From positions 1-29,104 of the forward strand of contig DDUQ01000059.1 of the NCBI GenBank assembly GCA_002344885.1: DNA of 29,104 bases, given 5' to 3'. Both the position numbers and the translations under genes were made by a program. A model generated the notes under the pieces. That model was given only the letters and a program-made list of their open reading frames with translations, did no database searches and was not told where the DNA came from. Below are positions 16,089 to 24,061 of the stretch, in pieces. The DNA comes from Comamonadaceae bacterium UBA2334. Its GTDB lineage: Bacteria > Pseudomonadota > Gammaproteobacteria > Burkholderiales > Burkholderiaceae_C. Position 1 is the stretch's first letter, and each line of letters opens with the position of its first letter.

Positions 16089-16916
16089 TCAAGTGCCAAT
16101 GCTGAACACGCAAGGGAGCGCCCAGTCGATCCGGTGTTGCGTCTGCTTCCATTCAGAGGCCTGGCAGCTGTAGGCTTGCAACCGATCCGGATCGGAACCA
16201 ACTGAAAGTGCGAGGCCGCAGGCAACTGCCAGCCGTGTGGTGGGCTTCAGCGCCGATACCACGGCTTGAAACAATGCCGCATTCCGGTAGGGCGTTTCGA
16301 TGAATACCTGTGTTTGCCCGCTGTGGATCGCCAACCGTTCGAGTTCGCGGATGCGTGCCGTGCGATCCAGTGGGTCTTGCGGCAGGTAACCCACAAACGC
16401 AAAGTGTTGCCCGTTCATGCCACTGCTGGCGAGGGCCATCACCAGCGAGGACGGGCCAGACAGTGTTCTGACAGGGATGCCCAGTTTGTGGGCGGCTCGC
16501 ACCACCAATGCGCCGGGATCGGCAACGGCAGGCATGCCCGCTTCGCTGACCAGTGCCATGTCTTGACCCGTCAGCGCAGCATGCAGCAATGACTCGACCA
16601 TCACTTTCCCGGGTGAATGAGGGCCGAAGTCTCCTTTTTTGTGAACCTCCCGGGGCAGTTCCGTGATGGTCAGCGCCTGCAGCGGTTGCGCCAGGGGTGT
16701 GTGCATGTGGACACGTTTCAGAAAGGCCCGTGTCGATTTGGCGTTTTCAGTGATCCAGTGCCCCAATCGGGCTGCCACAGTCAGGGTACCTGCCGGAATG
16801 GTTTCTGCAATGGGCGCGCAAACCTCGGGCGCACATCCGAAGTCCAGCGGCGTGGGGACGAGGTACAGGGTGCCGGGCGTGTGCCTGGCAAGGGTGTGTT
16901 GTGGTGCAGGTGGCAT
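16089..16916 (-). CDS. SAM-dependent methyltransferase, RsmI-like (tetrapyrrole methylase fold)
   Basis: A 275-residue protein of the RsmI/tetrapyrrole-methylase family. Recognisable parts are LYLVPTPLDFG (RsmI: VPTPIGN), ITENAKSTRAFLK, LVSEAGMPAVADPGALVVRAAH, and VRTLSGPSSLVMALASSGM with FAFVGYLP. RsmI methylates the ribose of C1402 in 16S rRNA. This protein is a diverged relative: VPTP is followed by LDFG and the C-terminal region differs, so rRNA methylation is only a likely role. It starts 18 bases downstream of the maf stop and is probably transcribed with it. Confidence 0.88.
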   Translation of the reverse strand: MPPAPQHTLARHTPGTLYLVPTPLDFGCAPEVCAPIAETIPAGTLTVAARLGHWITENAKSTRAFLKRVHMHTPLAQPLQALTITELPREVHKKGDFGPHSPGKVMVESLLHAALTGQDMALVSEAGMPAVADPGALVVRAAHKLGIPVRTLSGPSSLVMALASSGMNGQHFAFVGYLPQDPLDRTARIRELERLAIHSGQTQVFIETPYRNAALFQAVVSALKPTTRLAVACGLALSVGSDPDRLQAYSCQASEWKQTQHRIDWALPCVFSIGT

Positions 16917-16934
16917 GGCAGACGTGTGGGTGAA

Positions 16935-17531
16935 TCAACCCAGCAAGGGAATGCCCGCAGCGCGAATCATCCGGGCAGTCCGGATGAGCGGCAGACCAAC
17001 TAAAGCTGTGGGGTCATCGCTGGAGATGCTGTTGAGCAGGGCGATGCCCAGTCCCTCGCTTTTCGCGCTGCCCGCGCAGTCGTAGGGCTGTTCCTGTCGC
17101 AGGTAAAACTCGATCTCGGCATCGGTGAGCGAACGAAACTGAACCGTGATTTCTGCGATGTCGACGGCAGCATGGTTGGTTTGTTTGCACAACACTGCCA
17201 GAGCGGTGTGAAAGACCACACGTTGCCCGCTCATGCCACGCAGCTGGGCGGTGGCGCGCTCATGGTTGCCCGGCTTGCCCAACGGCAAGCCGTGGAGTTC
17301 GGCCACCTGGTCGCTGCCGATGACCACCGCTTCAGGGTGCACCTTGGCAACTGCCTCGGCCTTTGCTTGGGCCAGGCGAAGTGCGGTCTGTGCGGGCGTT
17401 TCCCCGGGCAGTACTGCTTCGTCGACATGCGGTGCCTGGACTGAAAATGGAACCGCCAGGCGTTGCAGCAATTCGCGGCGGTAGGGTGATGTGGAAGCCA
17501 GAATCAGCGGTCGGGTGTCCGGGGTTGTCAT
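16935..17531 (-). CDS. yceF: Maf-family nucleotide pyrophosphatase, YceF subgroup
   Basis: House-cleaning enzyme expected to hydrolyse 7-methyl-GTP to its monophosphate. The 198-residue product follows E. coli YceF closely: LILASTSPYRRELLQRL at the start, the DEAVLPGETP segment, GSDQVAEL with catalytic Asp near 74, CAGSAKSEGLGIALL, and DDPTALVGLPLI. The ATG at 17531 is chosen because homology begins within ten residues. It is divergent from yceD with only 50 bases between, so promoters for both strands must lie in that gap. Confidence 0.95.
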   Translation of the reverse strand: MTTPDTRPLILASTSPYRRELLQRLAVPFSVQAPHVDEAVLPGETPAQTALRLAQAKAEAVAKVHPEAVVIGSDQVAELHGLPLGKPGNHERATAQLRGMSGQRVVFHTALAVLCKQTNHAAVDIAEITVQFRSLTDAEIEFYLRQEQPYDCAGSAKSEGLGIALLNSISSDDPTALVGLPLIRTARMIRAAGIPLLG

Positions 17532-17581
17532 GCGATTTCTTGCAGAAGCGACGAAGGAAAGGATTCTCTTACACTGCACAC

Positions 17582-18157
17582 ATGACAATGAACACCCCTC
17601 CCGAGCAATTGAATGTGCAGGCATTGGCCAGCATGGGTGGTGAAATCAGCGGCCATTTGGATCGCGCATCGTCGGGCGCTGCACTGGACACGTGTTTTGA
17701 GCGCTTGGCTGCAGAGTCCTGTGTACCGAACGGACTGTCGCGGGTCGCCTGGCATGCACAGGCTGAAGTGCGACATTTGCCTGATGGGTCCCCGAGTGTC
17801 TGGTTGCACCTGGATGTGTCCGCTGATGTGCCGCTGGTGTGTCAGCGGTGCATGACACCGGTCATGACGACGTTGTCATCCGAGAGGTGGTTCCGGTTTG
17901 TTTCAGACGAGTCCACCGCAGAGGCAGAGGACGAGCACAGTGACGAGGATGTCCTGGTTCTGGTACCCAAATTCAACCTCGCGGCACTGGTCGAAGATGA
18001 GCTGTTGATGGCCTTGCCATTTGTGCCGATGCACGATGTCTGCCCTGTGCCCGTGGTGACGTCGGTGAAGGACCAGGCATTTTCCGACCTGCCGGACGAA
18101 CGGCAGCACCCTTTTGCCGACCTGAAAGCAAAAATGAATCAGGCGGGCGGGCGTTGA
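17582..18157 (+). CDS. yceD: YceD family (DUF177) protein
   Basis: A 191-residue protein of the DUF177/YceD family, which is almost always encoded just before rpmF and is linked to ribosome or 23S rRNA processing. It shows the family CxxC (VCQRCMTPV), the acidic stretch AEAEDEHSDEDVLVL, the helix LAALVEDELLMALPFVPMHD, and the end motif HPFADLKAKM. Start ATG 17582; ATG 17588 is an alternative. The upstream open frame to 17363 overlaps maf on the other strand and was rejected. No clear promoter could be fixed in the 50-base gap to maf. Confidence 0.93.
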   Translation: MTMNTPPEQLNVQALASMGGEISGHLDRASSGAALDTCFERLAAESCVPNGLSRVAWHAQAEVRHLPDGSPSVWLHLDVSADVPLVCQRCMTPVMTTLSSERWFRFVSDESTAEAEDEHSDEDVLVLVPKFNLAALVEDELLMALPFVPMHDVCPVPVVTSVKDQAFSDLPDERQHPFADLKAKMNQAGGR

Positions 18158-18183
18158 CCGGGTGGGTAGACGGCCAAGCATAG

Positions 18184-18208
18184 ACCCCGCCTTCTGGCGT
18201 TTGGGGGT
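18184..18208 (+). promoter_or_regulatory. Stem-loop between yceD and rpmF
   Basis: A CGCC-TTCT-GGCG inner hairpin (18188-18199) is flanked by ACCC and GGGT outer arms with a bulge. There is no T run. It may slow or partly end transcription from yceD, or be incidental. Confidence 0.3.
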
Positions 18209-18236
18209 ATGCTGGCATTGAAGGTTTCCGAGTTGC

Positions 18237-18242
18237 TATAAT
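18237..18242 (+). promoter_or_regulatory. Candidate rpmF promoter -10 box
   Basis: TATAAT exactly, 75 bases upstream of the rpmF start. The best -35 candidates are weak (TTGAAG is only 13 bases upstream; nothing good at 16-18). If used, it gives rpmF its own transcript with a leader of about 70 nt. Confidence 0.5.
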
Positions 18243-18317
18243 GCATGGTTTCGTGTGCGCAGGGTGTGTGAGCCTTGATCACATTTCTTCCAACTCGATT
18301 ACCCTCAGGAGCGGATC

Positions 18318-18500
18318 ATGGCCGTCCAGCAAAACAAAAAGTCCCCATCCAAGCGCGGCATGCACCGCTCGCACAATGCCTTGGGTGTCCCGGGCATTGC
18401 AGTGGAGCCCACCACTGGCGAAACGCACTTGCGTCATCACATCAGTCCAACCGGTTTTTACCGTGGTCGAAAAGTGCTGAAAACCAAAAACGAGGCCTGA
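18318..18500 (+). CDS. rpmF: 50S ribosomal protein L32
   Basis: A 60-residue L32 with the typical start MAVQQNKKSPSKRGMHRSHN and the end FYRGRKVLKTKNEA. The four-Cys zinc motif of some L32 proteins is absent, as is usual in proteobacteria. A good ribosome site (AGGAG, eight bases before the ATG) is present. It sits between yceD and plsX as in most proteobacteria, with its own probable promoter upstream and a hairpin downstream. Confidence 0.97.
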   Translation: MAVQQNKKSPSKRGMHRSHNALGVPGIAVEPTTGETHLRHHISPTGFYRGRKVLKTKNEA

Positions 18501-18518
18501 TTTTTCCTGCTTCGAGCC

Positions 18519-18551
18519 AAGGCCCGCATGGATCATGCGGGCCTTTGTTTT
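18519..18551 (+). terminator. Strong hairpin between rpmF and plsX
   Basis: Perfect 11-base arms AAGGCCCGCAT (18519-18529) and ATGCGGGCCTT (18535-18545) with a 5-base loop are followed by TGTTTT. It has the shape of an intrinsic terminator with an imperfect T tract. It should reduce read-through from the ribosomal gene into fatty acid synthesis. Confidence 0.75.
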
Positions 18552-18596
18552 GTGTGTCGCCGGTTGATACAACCCGGCCTGTCCAATGGGTAATTC

Positions 18597-19649
18597 ATGA
18601 TCATCATTGCTGTGGACTGCATGGGCGGGGACCACGGCCTGTCCGTGACGCTGCCTGCCTGCGAGGCGTTTTTGCGTGCCCACGACGATGTGGCGTTGCA
18701 ACTCGTGGGGCAACCCGAAGCGATCAACGGGTATCCCCAGCTGCTGAATCACCCGCGCTGCACGCTGGTGCCGGCGACTGAAGTGGTTGCCATGGATGAT
18801 CCGGTTGAGGTGGCACTGCGCCGTAAAAAAGACTCTTCCATGCGGGTGGCCATTTCTCAGGTCAAGAATGGATCTGCGATGGCGGCCGTGTCTGCCGGCA
18901 ACACCGGTGCCTTGATGGCCATTGCACGCTATGTCCTGAAAACCCTGGATGGTATCGACCGCCCGGCGATTGCGTCCGAGCTACCCAACCAGACGGGTGG
19001 CTCGACCATGATGCTCGACCTGGGTGCCAACGTCGATTGCACGCCCCAGCACCTGTTGCAGTTCGCAGTCATGGGGTCGGCCCTGGTGTCGGCACTCACC
19101 GGGCGAGAGCAGCCAACCGTTGGTTTGCTGAACATCGGTGAAGAGCTCATCAAAGGCAACGAGGTCATCAAGCTAAGTGGTGAACTGCTGCGCGCAGCTG
19201 GCGCTGCTGGTGATATCAACTTCTACGGCAATGTCGAAGGCAACGACATTTTCAAGGGCACGGTCGATCTGGTGGTGTGCGATGGTTTTGTGGGCAATGT
19301 GGCACTCAAGACCAGTGAAGGGCTGGCCAGCATGATTGGCAAGTTTTTGCGCGATGAGTTTTCACGCAACATCTTTCGCAAAGTTGCAGCGATGATGGCC
19401 TATCGTGTGCTGACTTCGTTCAAAAACCGTGTGGATCATCGACGTTACAACGGCGCTGCGTTGCTGGGTTTGCGCGGACTCGTGTTCAAGAGTCATGGCT
19501 CTGCCGATGCATTTGCATTCCAACGTGCGCTGGAGCGAGCTTATGATGCGGCCCGTCGCGATTTGCTCCAGCGGGTTCAATCCCGTATCGCCCACGCGGC
19601 ACCGCTGCTGACAGGTGAAGCGCAAGTGGGCGATTCGGCGGTGGCGTAA
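18597..19649 (+). CDS. plsX: Phosphate acyltransferase PlsX
   Basis: Turns acyl-ACP and phosphate into acyl-phosphate, the donor used by PlsY for the first acylation of glycerol-3-phosphate; peripheral to the membrane. The 350-residue product has the family start IIIAVDCMGGDHG, the segment SAGNTGALMAIARYVL, LDLGANVDCTPQHLLQFA, GNEVIKLSGELLR, and DGFVGNVALKTSEGLA. Length is normal. The ribosome site is weak (TGGG). It follows the rpmF hairpin, and I see no obvious separate promoter in the short gap. Its stop lies 13 bases before the fabH start. Confidence 0.97.
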   Translation: MIIIAVDCMGGDHGLSVTLPACEAFLRAHDDVALQLVGQPEAINGYPQLLNHPRCTLVPATEVVAMDDPVEVALRRKKDSSMRVAISQVKNGSAMAAVSAGNTGALMAIARYVLKTLDGIDRPAIASELPNQTGGSTMMLDLGANVDCTPQHLLQFAVMGSALVSALTGREQPTVGLLNIGEELIKGNEVIKLSGELLRAAGAAGDINFYGNVEGNDIFKGTVDLVVCDGFVGNVALKTSEGLASMIGKFLRDEFSRNIFRKVAAMMAYRVLTSFKNRVDHRRYNGAALLGLRGLVFKSHGSADAFAFQRALERAYDAARRDLLQRVQSRIAHAAPLLTGEAQVGDSAVA

Positions 19650-19662
19650 TCTTTTCATCCCT

Positions 19663-20682
19663 ATGGCAATCTATTCCCGCATCTCAGGTACAGGCAGCGC
19701 GCTGCCGGCGCGCCGGCTGACCAATGCCGATCTGGTTCATTTGTTAGCAGCTCGCGGTCTTGAAACCAGTGATGAGTGGATTGTCGAGCGCACAGGCATC
19801 CGTGCACGCCATTTCGTCGATGATGGTGTCAACGCGAGTGACCTGGCATTGCAGGCATGCGAAGCAGCTTTGACGGCAGCGGGCTGCCCGTTGTCGGACA
19901 TTGATCTGATCGTGGTGGCCACGTCCACGCCTGACATGGTGTTTCCGTCCACGGCGGCCATCCTGCAGCACAAGTTGACGCAGTCTGCGCTTGCACGGGG
20001 CGAAGCCGGTGCAACGGGTGGCGCGGCGTTCGATGTGCAGGCCGTTTGCAGCGGATTCATTTATGCACTGACCGTTGCCGATGCACTGATCAAGGTCGGT
20101 ACTGCCCGCAAAGCGTTGGTGGTCGGGGCCGAGGTGTTCTCACGTATTCTTGATTTCAACGACCGCACCACCTGTGTCCTGTTTGGTGATGGGTCAGGTG
20201 CGGTGGTACTCGAAGCCTGCGAGCATGATGGCACGGGCGCGGGCATTCTTGCGACCGATGTTCATGCCGATGGCAAGCACACGGGCATCCTGTGTGTGCC
20301 TGGCACGGTCAGTGGCGGCCAGGTGCTGGGTGATCCCACATTGAAGATGGACGGACAGGCTGTTTTCAAGCTGGCCGTGGGCGTCCTCGAAGACGCTGCG
20401 CGTGCGGTGCTTGCCAAAGCGGGCAAGGCTGCATCGGATCTGGATTGGCTGGTGCCACACCAGGCCAACATCCGCATCATGCAGGGCACGGCACGCAAAT
20501 TGAGACTGCCGATGGATCGCGTGGTGGTCACGGTGGATCAGCACGGCAACACGTCTGCAGCGTCCATTCCTCTGGCACTGGATCAGGCCGTTCGCGCCGG
20601 TCAGGTGAAGTCTGGCCAATTGGTCATGCTCGAGGGGGTGGGTGGCGGCTTCACCTGGGGTGCAGTGTTGCTCAGAAAGTAG
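19663..20682 (+). CDS. fabH: 3-oxoacyl-ACP synthase III
   Basis: Starts fatty acid synthesis by condensing acetyl-CoA with malonyl-ACP. The 339-residue thiolase-fold enzyme has the catalytic triad C129 (DVQAVCSGF), H266 (VPHQANIRIM) and N296 (HGNTSAAS); the H-N spacing of 30 equals that in E. coli. DEWIVERTGIRAR near the start is typical. A Gly/Ala-rich extra piece of roughly ten residues (about 112-122, ALARGEAGATGG) lies before the active-site Cys. ATG 19663 was chosen; the frame extends upstream into plsX but without homology. The ribosome site is weak. Confidence 0.97.
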   Translation: MAIYSRISGTGSALPARRLTNADLVHLLAARGLETSDEWIVERTGIRARHFVDDGVNASDLALQACEAALTAAGCPLSDIDLIVVATSTPDMVFPSTAAILQHKLTQSALARGEAGATGGAAFDVQAVCSGFIYALTVADALIKVGTARKALVVGAEVFSRILDFNDRTTCVLFGDGSGAVVLEACEHDGTGAGILATDVHADGKHTGILCVPGTVSGGQVLGDPTLKMDGQAVFKLAVGVLEDAARAVLAKAGKAASDLDWLVPHQANIRIMQGTARKLRLPMDRVVVTVDQHGNTSAASIPLALDQAVRAGQVKSGQLVMLEGVGGGFTWGAVLLRK

Positions 20683-20726
20683 AGCATTTGTTGGCTTTAA
20701 ATCAAGCGTTACAGGTCTTTTTTGTC

Positions 20727-21674
20727 ATGAGTTTTGCTTTCGTCTTTCCTGGTCAGGGTTCCCAATCAGTAGGCATGTTGGATGCTTGGGGCGATCACCC
20801 TGCTGTCAAAGAAACGCTTGCCGAGGCGTCCGAAGCGTTGAACGAGGATGTGGGTGCGCTGATTCAGCAGGGGCCCAAGGAAGCGCTTGCGCTGACCACC
20901 AACACACAGCCGGTGATGTTGGTGGCCGGTGTGGCGGCTTACCGCGCCTGGCGCGCGGAAGGGGGCGCAGCGCCTGCGGTGGTGGCGGGGCATTCTCTGG
21001 GTGAGTATTCAGCCCTGGTCGCGTCTGGCGTGCTCACGCTGGCTCAGGCAGCGCCGCTCGTGCGGTTCCGTGCTGCGGCCATGCAATCAGCGGTCCCAGT
21101 CGGTGCTGGTGCCATGGCGGCCATTCTGGGTTTGCCTTCTGATCAGGTGGTCAAGGGATGCCTCGATGCAACCGCCAGCTTTGGACGGGGTTCGGCTGAA
21201 GTGGTGGAAGCTGTCAATTTCAACGACCCCATGCAAACGGTGGTTGCGGGCTCCAAAGCTGGCGTCGACAAGGCTTGTGAGGTACTGAAGGCCATGGGTG
21301 CCAAACGGGCGCTGCCCTTGCCTGTGTCGGCACCGTTCCATTCCAGTTTGATGAAGCCTGCCGCGGAGCAGCTTCGTGAACGTCTGGCCGACACGGTGTT
21401 TGCATCTCCTTCGATCAGTGTGCTGAACAACATCGATGTGCAGGTTGAAACCGACGCGGACCGGATTCGCGATGCCTTGTACCGACAGGCCTTTGGTCCC
21501 GTCAGGTGGGTGGAGTGTGTCCGTCACATCAAGGCCATGGGCATCAACCGACTGGTGGAGTGCGGGCCTGGCAAGGTGCTGGCGGGCTTGACCAAGCGGA
21601 TTGACGCGGATTTGACGGGATGGTCTCTGTACGATCCTGCAACCCTCTCGGATGTAAAAGGTGCATTGGTATGA
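20727..21674 (+). CDS. fabD: Malonyl-CoA:ACP transacylase
   Basis: Transfers malonyl from CoA to acyl carrier protein. The 315-residue product begins MSFAFVFPGQGSQSVGML and carries the nucleophile motif GHSLGEYSAL (S90), the Gln of FPGQGSQ, and SAPFHSSLM with His205. A distal GPGKVLAGLTKRI is also normal. The ATG at 20727 follows fabH by 44 bases; the frame upstream runs through fabH and was not used. Its stop overlaps the fabG start (ATGA at 21671-21674). Confidence 0.97.
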   Translation: MSFAFVFPGQGSQSVGMLDAWGDHPAVKETLAEASEALNEDVGALIQQGPKEALALTTNTQPVMLVAGVAAYRAWRAEGGAAPAVVAGHSLGEYSALVASGVLTLAQAAPLVRFRAAAMQSAVPVGAGAMAAILGLPSDQVVKGCLDATASFGRGSAEVVEAVNFNDPMQTVVAGSKAGVDKACEVLKAMGAKRALPLPVSAPFHSSLMKPAAEQLRERLADTVFASPSISVLNNIDVQVETDADRIRDALYRQAFGPVRWVECVRHIKAMGINRLVECGPGKVLAGLTKRIDADLTGWSLYDPATLSDVKGALV

Positions 21675-22420
21675 GCGAAATCAAAATGGAAGGCCAGGTC
21701 GCGCTGGTCACGGGTGCTTCTCGCGGAATCGGTGCGGCCATTGCGCTGGAATTGGCGCGCAAAGGCGTCAAGGTGACCGGAACGGCCACCACTGATGACG
21801 GAGCCGCACGCATCAGTGCTGCGTTGCAGGCTTATCCCGGGTGTCAGGGTGTGAACCTGAACGTCAACGATGCGGCAGCAGGCGATGCGCTGGTGGACAG
21901 CCTCGTCAAGGCGCAGGGTGGATTGCACATCCTCGTCAACAACGCAGGCATCACACGTGACACCCTGGCCATGCGCCTGAAGGATGACGACTGGGATGCG
22001 GTGCTCGATACCAACCTGAAGGCCGTTTTTCGCATGAGCCGTGCGGCCATCCGCCCCATGATGAAGCAGCGATACGGTCGCATCATCGGGATCACCAGCG
22101 TCGTGGGTGCTTCGGGCAACCCTGGGCAGGCCAATTACGCAGCTGCCAAGGCAGGTGTGGCGGGCATGACCCGTGCGCTGGCACGTGAACTGGGCAGTCG
22201 GCACATCACAGTCAACTGTGTGGCACCCGGATTCATCGAAACCGACATGACTTCCGCGTTGCCCGAAGATCAGCAAAAAGCGCTGCTGTCACAGATCCCG
22301 CTGGGACATCTCGGCAAACCGTCGGACATTGCGCACATGGTTGCCTTTCTGGCCAGCCCACAGGCTGGCTACGTGACCGGGCAGGAAGTGCATGTCAACG
22401 GCGGCATGTTCATGAGCTGA
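21671..22420 (+). CDS. fabG: 3-oxoacyl-ACP reductase
   Basis: NADPH-dependent reduction of 3-oxoacyl-ACP in each elongation cycle. The 249-residue short-chain dehydrogenase has the cofactor loop TGASRGIG (14-21), NNAG, the catalytic residues S143, Y156 and K160 (GITSVVGASGNPGQANYAAAK with spacing as expected), and the end GQEVHVNGGMFM. It overlaps fabD by four bases, so translational coupling is likely. Confidence 0.97.
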   Translation: MSEIKMEGQVALVTGASRGIGAAIALELARKGVKVTGTATTDDGAARISAALQAYPGCQGVNLNVNDAAAGDALVDSLVKAQGGLHILVNNAGITRDTLAMRLKDDDWDAVLDTNLKAVFRMSRAAIRPMMKQRYGRIIGITSVVGASGNPGQANYAAAKAGVAGMTRALARELGSRHITVNCVAPGFIETDMTSALPEDQQKALLSQIPLGHLGKPSDIAHMVAFLASPQAGYVTGQEVHVNGGMFMS

Positions 22421-22490
22421 TCCGAGCGCCAGATAAAGCGTCGACGGGCTGCCCGGCGGGCCGGATTAGAGAGGTCTCTCTGGTCTTGGC

Positions 22491-22496
22491 TAAAAT
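22491..22496 (+). promoter_or_regulatory. Possible acpP promoter -10 box
   Basis: TAAAAT in the 109-base gap before acpP, 34 bases before its start. No -35 match at the right distance. A small inverted repeat GAGAG-GT-CTCTC lies just upstream, near 22470-22481. acpP commonly has its own promoter because its product is abundant; that supports the idea but the sequence alone is weak. Confidence 0.3.
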
Positions 22497-22529
22497 GGCG
22501 GCCAATTTCAACCACCCTCAGAGGGATTT

Positions 22530-22769
22530 ATGAGCGATATCGAAGCACGAGTGAAAAAAATCATTGCCGAGCAATTGGGCGTTGAGGAAAGTCAAGTCAC
22601 CAACGAAAAGGCATTCGTGGCCGATCTGGGTGCCGACTCCCTGGACACCGTTGAGTTGGTGATGGCCCTCGAAGACGAGTTTGGCATTGAAATCCCAGAC
22701 GAGGACGCGGAAAAAATCACCACCGTGCAAAACGCCATCGATTACGCAGTCAACCACCAGAAGGCCTGA
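22530..22769 (+). CDS. acpP: Acyl carrier protein
   Basis: The small acidic carrier that holds growing acyl chains on a phosphopantetheine arm. The 79-residue product has the attachment site S37 in GADSLDTVELVMALE and the usual acidic helix II. A good ribosome site (AGAGGG) is six bases before the ATG. fabF starts seven bases after the stop. Confidence 0.98.
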   Translation: MSDIEARVKKIIAEQLGVEESQVTNEKAFVADLGADSLDTVELVMALEDEFGIEIPDEDAEKITTVQNAIDYAVNHQKA

Positions 22770-22776
22770 TCACCGC

Positions 22777-24024
22777 ATGACCCGCCGCCGTGTCGTCGTG
22801 ACCGGCTTGGGTTGTGTCAGCCCCGTGGGCAACACGGTGCCGCAAGCCTGGGCCAGTTTGCTTGCCGGTCAATCCGGCATCGATCTCATCACCAAATTCG
22901 ATGCATCAGCCTTCGCCTGCAAAATCGCCGGCGAGGTGAAAGACTTCGACCTCGAAACCTACATCAGTGCCAAAGAGGCACGCACCATGGATACTTTTAT
23001 CCACTATGGTGTGGCCGCTGCTGCTCAGGCGGTGGCAGATGCCGGGCTGCCGACCGGTGAGGCATTGGACGATGAACTGGCCCAACGGATCGGGTGCATT
23101 GTGGGGTCCGGGATCGGCGGCTTGCCGCTGATCGAGAACATGCGCGATGAGCTCGTGTCTCGCGGGCCGCGGCGGATCTCCCCGTTTTTTGTGCCGGCGT
23201 CCATCATCAACATGGTGTCCGGGCACGTTTCCATGCGTTTCGGCTTCAAAGGCCCGAATTTGTCTGTGGTCACTGCATGCACCACGGGCTTGCACTGCAT
23301 CGGTGAAGCAGGTCGCAAAATCGAATACGGCGATGCCGATGTGGTCATCGCAGGTGGTACCGAAGCCACTGTTTCGCCGCTGGGTGTCGGTGGGTTTGCT
23401 GCCATGCGTGCACTGAGTACACGCAACGACGATCCCAAAACGGCATCCCGCCCCTGGGACAAGGACCGCGATGGTTTTGTGTTGGGGGAAGGTGCCGGCG
23501 TGATGGTCCTCGAAGAGTACGAACATGCCAAGGCGCGTGGGGCCAGGATTTATGCCGAACTGGTGGGCTACGGCATGAGTGCCGATGCCGGCCACATGAC
23601 CGCGCCCAACATGGACGGCCCCCGGCGGGCGATGCAGAACGCTTTGCGCAACGCGGGCGTCAATGCGGATCAGATCGACTACCTCAACGCACATGGCACC
23701 TCCACGCCTTTGGGCGATGTGAACGAAAGCAATGCCATCAAGGCGGCGCTGGGTGACCGTGCGAGAAAAATCGTGGTCAATTCGACCAAGTCCATGACAG
23801 GTCACTTGCTCGGCGGAGCCGGTGGGTTGGAGAGTGTGGTCACAGTGCTGGCGCTGCACCACCAGAAGAGTCCGCCCACCATCAACCTTTTCAATCAGGA
23901 TGCGGAGTGCGACTTGGACTACTGCGCCAACACGGCGCGGGACATGCGCATCGACTATGCCCTGAAGAACAATTTCGGCTTCGGTGGCACCAACGGTTCT
24001 TTGGTTTTCAAGCGATTTGCCTGA
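22777..24024 (+). CDS. fabF: 3-oxoacyl-ACP synthase II
   Basis: Condensing enzyme that elongates acyl-ACP with malonyl-ACP. The 415-residue product has the Cys-His-His triad C168 (VTACTTGLHCIG), H306 (NAHGTSTPLGD) and H343 (STKSMTGHLLGGAGG), and the end NNFGFGGTNGSLVFKRF. The start RRVVVTGLGCVSPVG is typical. The frame is open further upstream into acpP but ATG 22777 gives the standard N-terminus. It is last in the fab cluster; a small membrane protein follows after 37 bases. Confidence 0.98.
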   Translation: MTRRRVVVTGLGCVSPVGNTVPQAWASLLAGQSGIDLITKFDASAFACKIAGEVKDFDLETYISAKEARTMDTFIHYGVAAAAQAVADAGLPTGEALDDELAQRIGCIVGSGIGGLPLIENMRDELVSRGPRRISPFFVPASIINMVSGHVSMRFGFKGPNLSVVTACTTGLHCIGEAGRKIEYGDADVVIAGGTEATVSPLGVGGFAAMRALSTRNDDPKTASRPWDKDRDGFVLGEGAGVMVLEEYEHAKARGARIYAELVGYGMSADAGHMTAPNMDGPRRAMQNALRNAGVNADQIDYLNAHGTSTPLGDVNESNAIKAALGDRARKIVVNSTKSMTGHLLGGAGGLESVVTVLALHHQKSPPTINLFNQDAECDLDYCANTARDMRIDYALKNNFGFGGTNGSLVFKRFA

Positions 24025-24061
24025 TCCGACGGGTACTGTCCGATTGAGCAACTGAGCAATT

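Noticed and set aside
17532..17581. Promoter in the yceF/yceD divergent gap (TTGCAG, TACACT)
   Set aside because: The two words do not have an acceptable spacing; a promoter must be here but cannot be located.
22906..24051. 381-codon minus-strand open frame opposite fabF
   Set aside because: Shadow frame with no domain; fabF has all its catalytic residues on the other strand.
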